DNA of 64,000 bases from Clostridia bacterium (GTDB lineage Bacteria; Bacillota; Clostridia; Oscillospirales; Acutalibacteraceae), in assembly GCA_017428525.1 (NCBI GenBank), contig JAFRQQ010000030.1:55090-119089 (forward strand), given 5' to 3'. The position numbers and the translations under genes are program-made. This document shows, in pieces, positions 57,774 to 64,000 of the stretch. Under the pieces are notes generated by a model. That model was not told the origin of the DNA. It worked only from the letters and a program-made list of their open reading frames with translations, and did not search any database. Position 1 is the first letter of the stretch. Every line of letters begins with the position of its first letter.

Positions 57774-59282
57774 ATGAAAATGATCGGCAAACGGCTTCTT
57801 GCCTGCCTGCTCTGCGCGGTGCTGCTGCTCGGCTGCGGCCTCTTCGGCGCCGCGGAGGATGCGCCCGCGGACCCGCCCGCAGCGAGTGATACCGCGCCCT
57901 TCCGCATTTCCTGCACGATCAACGGCGATCCCGCAACGCAGCGCGGCTTCTGCTGGTACACCAAAGCCGAAACGCCGAGCGTGATCGAGCTCACGCAGGC
58001 GGACGGCACGCCCGCCGACGCCGCGATCGACTATAAGGACGTCACGGCGTGGGAAGGCAACTACATGCATCAGGCGCTGGCAACCGGCCTGCAGCCCGGC
58101 ACGACCTATACCTACCGTCTGGGCGACGGCACGACGTTTTCGCAGCCGGGCGTCTTTACGACCGACAACAAGGACGGTCAGGTGGATTTCATTGCCGTTG
58201 CGGATATCCAGGCGAGCAATCTCGAGAATTTCCGGCGCGGCGCGTCGACCGTCAGCGCGGCCCTGCGCACGCTGCCGACGGCGGAGTTTATGGTCAACCT
58301 CGGCGATTTCACCAACGACAGCACCAACGAGGAATGGGATTACTATGCGCAGGCGATGGACGGCGTCAGCCTGCAGACGACCCTCGCGCCGATCGCCGGC
58401 AACCATGACGGGCTCGGCGTGTGGCACTGGTTTGAGAATCTGTTCTGCCTGGATACGAGCGAGAGCGTGCAGAATCTCAACGGCGTCAACTATTCCTTTG
58501 AATACGGCAACGTGCATATCGCCGTGGTCAACACGAACGATCTGCTTTCCGTTTCCCGCGCGCAGCTGCGCTGGCTGCGCAACGACCTGAACAGCACAAG
58601 CTGCGACTGGAAGATCATCTGCATGCACAAATCGCCCTACACCCTCGGCAAGGACGGCAAATGGCCGGATGCGATGTATCTGCAGCGGGCGCTGACAAAG
58701 GTGGCGGATGACTGCGGCGTGGATCTGGTGCTCTCCGGCCACGACCATCAGTATCTGCGCACCAAGCCGCTCAAGGGCAACAAGCTCGATCCGGACGGCA
58801 CGACCTATGTGCTGGCCGGCACGGCGGGCACCAAGCGCTATGAGGTGCGGCCCTTCCTGGCGAATCATTTCCTCAACACATCCTTCATTGACGCGCTGGT
58901 CGTGCAGCGCGACGGCTGGGCGAATTACTGGGACGGCGAGGACTGGGAGCAGTCCGACCCGCGCAACGTCGGCGGCTGCTTCAGCTGCATCCGCGCGGAC
59001 GGCGGCACGCTGACGCTCAATGCCTATATCCTGGCCGATGCGGCGGATGAAAACGGCGGCGAAGTGATCACCAACGTCGATACGCTCACGCTCACCAAGC
59101 CCGTCGGGCAGAATCAACCGACCTTCACCGGCGACAACACCACGAGCAAGGCGGCCTTTTATCTGGACGTCGTGCCCAGCTTCCTGGCCCTTGCGGGCTA
59201 CACCTTCGGCGAATGGCTGCCGAAGTTCCTGCTCATGCTGCCGGAGCTGATCAAGGTCTATGCCGAAGAAGGCATCTTCTGA
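57774..59282 (+). CDS. exported purple acid phosphatase-like phosphoesterase
   Basis: 502 residues. Signal peptide or lipoprotein-type leader (LLLGCG at about 20), an N-terminal fibronectin-like domain (FCWYTKAETPSVIEL ... GLQPGTTYTYRLGDG ... FTTDN), then the metallophosphatase core: VADIQASN, VNLGDFTND, IAGNHDG, MHKSPYT and LSGHDHQYLR. This order is that of bacterial purple acid phosphatase-like proteins. A C-terminal hydrophobic segment (about 475-495) may anchor it. Confidence 0.9.
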   Translation: MKMIGKRLLACLLCAVLLLGCGLFGAAEDAPADPPAASDTAPFRISCTINGDPATQRGFCWYTKAETPSVIELTQADGTPADAAIDYKDVTAWEGNYMHQALATGLQPGTTYTYRLGDGTTFSQPGVFTTDNKDGQVDFIAVADIQASNLENFRRGASTVSAALRTLPTAEFMVNLGDFTNDSTNEEWDYYAQAMDGVSLQTTLAPIAGNHDGLGVWHWFENLFCLDTSESVQNLNGVNYSFEYGNVHIAVVNTNDLLSVSRAQLRWLRNDLNSTSCDWKIICMHKSPYTLGKDGKWPDAMYLQRALTKVADDCGVDLVLSGHDHQYLRTKPLKGNKLDPDGTTYVLAGTAGTKRYEVRPFLANHFLNTSFIDALVVQRDGWANYWDGEDWEQSDPRNVGGCFSCIRADGGTLTLNAYILADAADENGGEVITNVDTLTLTKPVGQNQPTFTGDNTTSKAAFYLDVVPSFLALAGYTFGEWLPKFLLMLPELIKVYAEEGIF

Positions 59283-59298
59283 GTCAAAACAAAAAAAT

Positions 59299-59340
59299 CC
59301 GCGCGCTGCAGATCCGTTTTTGCAGCGCGCGGTTTCTTTT
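59299..59340 (+). terminator. Terminator of the exported phosphatase cluster
   Basis: Perfect 12-bp stem ccgcgcgctgca/tgcagcgcgcgg with a 10-base loop and tttctttttat. Confidence 0.9.
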
Positions 59341-59347
59341 TATGCTT

Positions 59348-61246
59348 TTATGAATGTGTCAGCGTGTAGAACCAGGCGACCAGCCCGAACAGCGGCGGGA
59401 AGCGCTCGGCCAGCCGTTCGATGCGCATCTGCCGCTGAACGCCGGCGTCGTTCTCTTTGCCCACATGCCAGTCGTCGGGCGACGCGTACCGGATGACCTC
59501 CGGCGCGATTTCCCGCAGGTCCTCCGAGAAGAATTCGGCGAACACCGTTGCGCCGCTTGCGAGCAGATCATTGTAGAGCTGCTCCTTGTTGTCGCCCCGT
59601 TCGGCGCTGAAGAAGGAGAATTCACCCTTGCCGGCGCAGGCCTTCCACCATCTCCACGACAGCTCGGAGCGCTCGATATTCTGCCGCTGCGCGTCGGTTT
59701 CGGCGGCCTGCTTCGCCTGCTCCCACAGCCCGTCGATCCGCCGCACCTCGGCGGAGGTGAACGGACGCATGCAGGACCAGGAGCCGTAGTAAATATGCAG
59801 CTCATTGTCGAAGGAGCCCGCGTGCTGCGTGAACGTGTCGACGATCTGCTTCATATACTGCCCGCCGGGGCCGTAATAGGCGTCGCAGAAGCCGGCGACT
59901 TCGCTTTCCAGATCGCAGTAGGGGTCCTGCAGACATTTCGAGATCATGTAGGCGCGCAGCTCGCCGAATTCCGTGTCGCAGCTGCTCATATAGTAGTTGC
60001 CTTCGACATACACGCCCTTGACGTTGTTTTCATAGAAGATCTGCATGTTCCGCTGAATCACGCCGAAATCCGGGAAAACGGTGCAGGTGTGGGCGTAATT
60101 TGTCGCGTAGTCCCAGATGTAGAGCCGGTTGCAGATTTTTGCCCAGTCGGTCAGGTCCTTATAGAAAGACCCGTTGCACTGCTTTCTGTCGAGCGGATGC
60201 GAGAAGCAGCACTGGATCGAGCACAGGCGGATGATGACGTTGTCGCGCGGCACGATGCCCGTCGGCGCTTCCTGGGAATAGTAATAGGCGAAGGTGTCGA
60301 TCGCGACGTTGTCATAGCCCTTTTCCTTGACCGTATCGGCGATCTGATTGACGAAATTCACGACCGTTGCCGAGGATTTGCCGCCGTGCGCGGCCTCGAA
60401 CGCCTTGCAGGTTTCGCACTGGCAGTTTGAGAAATTGTCATTCTGCGTGACGGAAACGATCTGCAGCGGCGCATTCGGGTCATGCTTCTCTTCCAGGATT
60501 TTCAGCACGTTCTTTGTGCAGATTTCCAGCACGTCCGGATTGGTCAGGCAGGGCTGATCGGTGGTGCGTTCGCCGTCGTGCAGCGCAAGATATTCCGGGT
60601 GCGTGTCTTTGTATTTTTCAGTTTCGCACAGCCCGCCGATCGTGTGGCAGAAGCCGCCGAGATAATCGACGCTCCCGCCCATTTCGGCGGAAAGGCGGCG
60701 TCTGGAGCCGTTCGTCAGGCCGTTAGCCATGGAGTATTCCGTGTCGGACGGGCTCTTCCAGTCGGTGTCGGTGCTCTCAAAAAACGGTTCATAGACAAGG
60801 TCGGTGTCGGCCGGCACAAGGATCTGCTCGCTTTTGGGCAGCACGGTCAGGGTCGAGGTATAGACCTTGCGCCCGCAGAATTCCTCGAGGAAGCGGTAGG
60901 CCGCGATCTGCAGCCCGCGCTGCGCGGTGCCGTTGATGTGGATGTTGCCGTCGATCACGGCGATGCGGTAGCCGTTGTCCGCGATTTCGGAAACGTCGCA
61001 GGCGGAGGCGGCGCCGAGCGCGATGTATTTTTCGCCTGCCTGCGAAGAAACGGCGATCTGCGTGCCGAATACCTCGCTCAGGCAGCTCTGCAGCTTGTCG
61101 GCAGCAAAGCGCTCGGCTGCGGTCGGCTGCGCGGGAATCAGGATGGTCCACGTCGGATCAACGGCGAGCGTGTCTGCCGCGGCGGCAAACGGCACCGTGC
61201 CGGCAAGCAGCAGGCCGGCGAGCAGAACAGTCAGAAATCGTTTCAT
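59348..61246 (-). CDS. secreted DUF4838 domain protein (glycosidase-like)
   Basis: 632 residues. Signal peptide (about 1-24). Residues 30-140 form an N-terminal GH20b/alpha-glucuronidase-like domain (IPAQPTAAERFAADKLQSCL, NGYRIAVIDGNIHINGTAQR, GLQIAAYRFLEEFCG). The DUF4838 region follows, with VSVTQNDNFSNCQCETCKAF, DNVIIRLCSIQCCFSHPL and GVYVEGNYYMSSCDTEFG. DUF4838 proteins are predicted TIM-barrel glycoside hydrolases of anaerobes; the substrate is unknown. ATG at 61246 with AAAGGAG. Confidence 0.85.
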   Translation of the reverse strand: MKRFLTVLLAGLLLAGTVPFAAAADTLAVDPTWTILIPAQPTAAERFAADKLQSCLSEVFGTQIAVSSQAGEKYIALGAASACDVSEIADNGYRIAVIDGNIHINGTAQRGLQIAAYRFLEEFCGRKVYTSTLTVLPKSEQILVPADTDLVYEPFFESTDTDWKSPSDTEYSMANGLTNGSRRRLSAEMGGSVDYLGGFCHTIGGLCETEKYKDTHPEYLALHDGERTTDQPCLTNPDVLEICTKNVLKILEEKHDPNAPLQIVSVTQNDNFSNCQCETCKAFEAAHGGKSSATVVNFVNQIADTVKEKGYDNVAIDTFAYYYSQEAPTGIVPRDNVIIRLCSIQCCFSHPLDRKQCNGSFYKDLTDWAKICNRLYIWDYATNYAHTCTVFPDFGVIQRNMQIFYENNVKGVYVEGNYYMSSCDTEFGELRAYMISKCLQDPYCDLESEVAGFCDAYYGPGGQYMKQIVDTFTQHAGSFDNELHIYYGSWSCMRPFTSAEVRRIDGLWEQAKQAAETDAQRQNIERSELSWRWWKACAGKGEFSFFSAERGDNKEQLYNDLLASGATVFAEFFSEDLREIAPEVIRYASPDDWHVGKENDAGVQRQMRIERLAERFPPLFGLVAWFYTLTHS

Positions 61247-61271
61247 CGGTAGTCTCCTTTTCATTTTGAAA

Positions 61272-62426
61272 TCAGATCAGGATCAGCAGAAACAGGCCGC
61301 CCATGGCGAGCAGCGCGCCGACCACAAGCAGGATGCCGAGCAGATGCAGGAAGATGAGCACGCCGACGGAAATCTTGATCGGCATGGTGTTTTCCGCATC
61401 GGAAATATTCTGCCAGCGGAAGCAGACGTCGGTCCCGTCCAGAAGGTATTGATCCAGGCCGAGCGCATCCGCGTTTTCGCCTTCCTTGAAGCCGCAGTCC
61501 GCGAGCCCAGCGGCAAACAGCCGCGCCATTTCTTCATCCTTGAAGGTCAGGCGGTGCTCCGTGCGCAGCTCATTGGCGGGCTCCTGCTTGCGCAGATGGC
61601 CGGGCTTGAAGCCGGTGCACCACCAGTAGCGGCCGTAATCGCAGGTCAGCTCCCGCTGATAGTTGCCGCTCGTGTCGGCGTGATACATCGTCATGCCCAT
61701 GTCGATCCAGTCGGATTCATCCGGGCAGCGGTAGGTAGTGAAGGCGGTATCCGCCTCATCGGAATGCGGTTTGTTGTAAATGCCGCACTCCGCGCCGTAG
61801 AAGACCAGCCCGTACTGCCCCTTCCAGCACTGCACCATCCAGTCCTTGTCCTCATAGGTGAAGAAGACGCGGATATAGTCGTATTCCAGCAGCAGATACG
61901 GCGCGATCAGGTCATAATATTTGGCGTAGCCGAAGTTCCGCTGCCAGCTGTTGACGTTGTCCGCATAGTAGTAATCGTCAATGTAGCTGTAGCGGTAGCT
62001 GAGCACCTGGTTGCGGTCAAGATAATCCTTGACGAAGTTGGAGCGCGTCACAACGCAGACCGTGAAGCCGCCCTTGACGGTCTGCCCGTCCACGCGGGCT
62101 GCGGCGGTCACGTCCGCGCGGCCGACGGCAACGCCCTTGACCAGACCGTTCCCGTCCACGGTGGCAACGGCGGTGTCGGCGCTGGCCCAGTCGATGCGTT
62201 CCGGCACGGCCTGCGGATCGCTCAGCGCGGCGGTGAGCTGCAGCGTCTGCCCCACGGTCACGCAGAGCGCCGGTGCGGAAACGGTGAGCGTCAGCGGTTC
62301 TTCGGCGGCGGGCTCGGCTTCCGGCGCATCCTGCGCGGCGAATGCCGGAACGGCGCCGGCGGTCAGCAACAGCAGCAGCGCCAGCAGACCGGCGGCAAGG
62401 CGGGCATGGAAAGTGGTTCGTCTCAT
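61272..62426 (-). CDS. exported BIG2 (Ig-like) plus DUF4474 protein
   Basis: 384 residues. Signal peptide (1-30), a BIG2 Ig-like domain (about 45-125: VTVGQTLQLTAALSD, IDWASADTAVATVDGNGLVK, GVAVGRADVTA), then a DUF4474 domain with FGYAKYYDLIAPYLLLEYDY, DWMVQCWKGQYGLVFYGAEC and YHADTSGNYQRELTCDYGRY, and a C-terminal membrane helix. DUF4474 function is unknown. It lies 25 bases before the DUF4838 gene, so the two are an operon. Confidence 0.85.
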   Translation of the reverse strand: MRRTTFHARLAAGLLALLLLLTAGAVPAFAAQDAPEAEPAAEEPLTLTVSAPALCVTVGQTLQLTAALSDPQAVPERIDWASADTAVATVDGNGLVKGVAVGRADVTAAARVDGQTVKGGFTVCVVTRSNFVKDYLDRNQVLSYRYSYIDDYYYADNVNSWQRNFGYAKYYDLIAPYLLLEYDYIRVFFTYEDKDWMVQCWKGQYGLVFYGAECGIYNKPHSDEADTAFTTYRCPDESDWIDMGMTMYHADTSGNYQRELTCDYGRYWWCTGFKPGHLRKQEPANELRTEHRLTFKDEEMARLFAAGLADCGFKEGENADALGLDQYLLDGTDVCFRWQNISDAENTMPIKISVGVLIFLHLLGILLVVGALLAMGGLFLLILI

Positions 62427-62521
62427 TTTCGTCCTCCGTTTCAGATTTGCAGTTTGGAAATGCGCGTCCGATAATAAAAGATGAAAAGCGGACAGGGTTT
62501 ATGCCGGGAAAAATCCGTTTT

Positions 62522-62995
62522 TTACGGGGCCCGGCGGGAAAGCGTCGCCGTGTGGCAGAGGATGCCGCCCGGCTCGAGATCGATCATGCCGTAGCTGCCG
62601 GCGCGGATCGATCCCGGATTCATCAGATACAGTCCGTCGAGCACGGCTGTCACCGGTTCGTGGGTGTGGCCATATAATGCAATGCGGGCCGCCTGCGCGC
62701 GCGCTTTGTCGCACAGGACCTGCAGGCCGTATTTCACATGCTCCGTGTGGCCGTGGGAGCAGAAGATCCGGACGCCCTGCGCTTCCGCCAGCGCGTTTGC
62801 CGGCAGGGGAGAGCCGAAATCGCAGTTGCCGCAGACCTGCACCGTGCGGCGTTCACCGATCAGATCGGCGGCCTGCGCCAGATCCTGCGCACCGTCGCCG
62901 AGATGAATAACGACCGACGCCTCCGGATGCAGCGCGAGCGCCTCCCGCAGGGGATGCACGGCGCCGTGGGAATCCGAAACAACCAAAATGCGCAT
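62522..62995 (-). CDS. YfcE-type metallophosphodiesterase
   Basis: 157 residues. Motifs in order: RILVVSDSHG, VVIHLGDGAQDL, VCGNCDFGS, IFCSHGHTEHVK, ALYGHTHEPV and LMNPGSIR. YfcE/MJ0936-type enzymes hydrolyse phosphodiesters in vitro. ATG at 62995 with GGAGG on the minus strand; a much longer overlapping frame upstream is antisense to other genes and rejected. Divergent from the small genes at 63063. Confidence 0.92.
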   Translation of the reverse strand: MRILVVSDSHGAVHPLREALALHPEASVVIHLGDGAQDLAQAADLIGERRTVQVCGNCDFGSPLPANALAEAQGVRIFCSHGHTEHVKYGLQVLCDKARAQAARIALYGHTHEPVTAVLDGLYLMNPGSIRAGSYGMIDLEPGGILCHTATLSRRAP

Positions 62996-63062
62996 GACGA
63001 CCTCCGTTCTGAACCGGTTTTTTCTACATACAATATTATAACAATGAAAGGAGCGGATTGCA

Positions 63063-63281
63063 ATGGAAGAATCGAAAAAAATCCCGCCGCAGGCGCGGGC
63101 GCTCGCGGAAAGCAGCCGGCCGGCGGATGCGCAGGCGCTGATTGACGCCTTCGGTCTGGATGCGCAGCAGAAACAGAAGCTGGCGTCCGTGCTCGGCGAT
63201 CCGGCGCAGATGCAGGCCCTGCTCCGCAGCGAGCAGGCAAAGCGGCTCGCGCAGCAGATGCAGCAGACAGCCGGCGAATAA
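63063..63281 (+). CDS. small helical protein, unknown
   Basis: 72 residues, ATG with AAAGGAG upstream. Ala/Gln-rich and helical: PPQARALAESSRPADAQALI then DAQQKQKLASVLGDPAQMQA. First of three small genes in the same direction. Not recognised. Confidence 0.6.
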   Translation: MEESKKIPPQARALAESSRPADAQALIDAFGLDAQQKQKLASVLGDPAQMQALLRSEQAKRLAQQMQQTAGE

Positions 63282-63308
63282 CGATCAGAGCAAAGGGGGG
63301 CTTGCGCA

Positions 63309-63659
63309 TTGAAGGACATCGGGGATCTGTTTGCAAGCCTCTCGCCGGAGGATCTTGCGCAGCTGCAGGCCGCGGCCGCGGACCTGTTCGGGTCAGCGGA
63401 AAAATCGCCGCCGGAGCCGCCGCCTGCGCAGCCGGAGCTGACGCAGCTGCTGAATAACGCACAGCTGATGCGCCGCCTCTCCCGCGTGATGGACGCCATG
63501 CAGCAGGAGGACAGCCGCACGCGGCTGATCGCGGCGCTCAAGCCGCTGCTCAGCGTGCCGCGCCGCAAGCGCGCGGATGAGGCGATCCGGCTGCTGCGGC
63601 TCATGGAGCTGCTGCCGATGCTCACGGACGGGAAGGACGGTGGTCTGTTTGGATTCTGA
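63309..63659 (+). CDS. small helical protein, unknown
   Basis: 116 residues, TTG start with AAAGGGGGG. Helical ends separated by a Pro/Glu linker (about 30-42). The C-terminal part RLIAALKPLLSVPRRKRADE then AIRLLRLMELLPML resembles a conserved clostridial small-protein family that I cannot name. Overlaps or abuts the next short gene. Confidence 0.6.
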   Translation: MKDIGDLFASLSPEDLAQLQAAAADLFGSAEKSPPEPPPAQPELTQLLNNAQLMRRLSRVMDAMQQEDSRTRLIAALKPLLSVPRRKRADEAIRLLRLMELLPMLTDGKDGGLFGF

Positions 63660-63663
63660 ATCG

Positions 63664-63816
63664 ATGCGCCTGCGTCTGCCCGTGCCGCCCGCGCAATCCG
63701 CGTCGCCGTCGCCGGCGGAGGATGTGAAGCTGATCCTGCCGCTTCTGCTGCTGCTCGCATCGGAGGGCTGCGACCGGCGGCTGCTGTTTGCGCTGGCGTT
63801 TATTCTGATGGGATGA
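63664..63816 (+). CDS. small hydrophobic protein, unknown
   Basis: 50 residues from ATG 63664 (TTG 63649 would overlap the previous gene by 11 bases). A Pro-rich start is followed by two hydrophobic stretches, VKLILPLLLLLASEG and RLLFALAFILMG. Third member of the small-gene run; a membrane protein of unknown role. Confidence 0.5.
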   Translation: MRLRLPVPPAQSASPSPAEDVKLILPLLLLLASEGCDRRLLFALAFILMG

Positions 63817-63908
63817 AACAGGCAAAAAAACAGGGTGCAGACGCCGAACGGCAGAGTTTTATAATCCAGTATTGGTTTTGCGGGGCATAAATCGCCCATA
63901 AATGCGTC

Positions 63909-63958
63909 AAAGCCGCACTGACATACATCAAGTATGCCATGTGCGGCTTTTCCTTTTT
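63909..63958 (+). terminator. Terminator after the small-gene run
   Basis: aagccgcac/gtgcggctt stem with a further inner pairing catac/gtatg and a T-rich tail. The region 63817-64000 shows no other gene. Confidence 0.75.
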
Positions 63959-64000
63959 CTGAACAATTTCTGCTCCCGCAAAACTGTCCCATCGAAAAGA

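Noticed and set aside
62996..63760. N-terminal extension of the YfcE-type protein on the minus strand
   Set aside because: The extension is antisense to the small plus-strand genes and is low-complexity; the family start is at 62995.

Overview
The window is 64 kb of a GC-rich chromosome from a low-redundancy Gram-positive anaerobe, most likely an uncultured Clostridia member (Oscillospiraceae/Ruminococcaceae-like gut or rumen lineage). This is inference from gene content: lipobox lipoproteins, a VanY carboxypeptidase, meso-diaminopimelate dehydrogenase, Rnf-type subunits, DUF1836, DUF6472, DUF4177 and DUF6440 proteins, a PduL phosphotransacylase and BspA-type repeats. Intergenic promoters mostly fit TTGACA-17-TATAAT. 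Many genes overlap by ATGA.

Layout. 1-2446: end of a divergent Rnf-like membrane operon (D, E, A, small membrane protein). 2451-6427: GH13 glycosidase, a degenerate LCP-type protein and a transglutaminase-like protein. 6424-9667: folate operon folE-folP-folB-folK, interrupted between folP and folB by a repeat-flanked DUF559 cassette. 9689-14385: anchored foldase-like protein, HAD phosphatase, NhaC antiporter, SanA/YdcF protein. 14469-20791: tRNA-Gly, orphan substrate-binding lipoprotein, two paralogous lipoproteins around pduL, M28 peptidase, VanY. 20792-26505: sugar transferase, cyclase, prfB, RING/zinc-ribbon membrane protein, galU, ddh. 26749-28548: DUF1836 regulator, SPFH protein and two tiny proteins. 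28704-34382: tRNA-Arg, MFS transporter and glycolytic run pgk-tpiA-gpmI with a RAYT transposase inside it. 34516-39409: lipoprotein and XRE regulator divergent around three operator-like dyads, SPFH/zinc-ribbon protein, and two membrane/winged-helix/zinc-ribbon paralogues.

About 39.75-45.9 kb is an AT-richer integrated element next to tRNA-Glu. It carries a large serine recombinase, a primase-polymerase split from its C-terminal helix-turn-helix by an in-frame TAG, a tyrosine recombinase with a long insertion, a tiny ORF, two strongly structured non-coding regions (about 160 and 610 nt, each ending in a terminator) and at least nine copies of the palindrome TATTAATA. The 610-nt region looks like a large ornate RNA and is the best candidate for something undescribed.

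45882-63816: tRNA-Glu and tRNA-Met, a BspA-like lipoprotein with a GPH-type sugar symporter, PutP and AGCS symporters, a metallophosphoesterase with an unknown zinc protein, an XRE-ATPase-CYTH fusion, a secreted cluster (propeller-like protein, two phosphoesterases, DUF4838, Ig-like/DUF4474), a YfcE phosphodiesterase and three small unknown genes. All calls come from reading the sequence; no database search was run.
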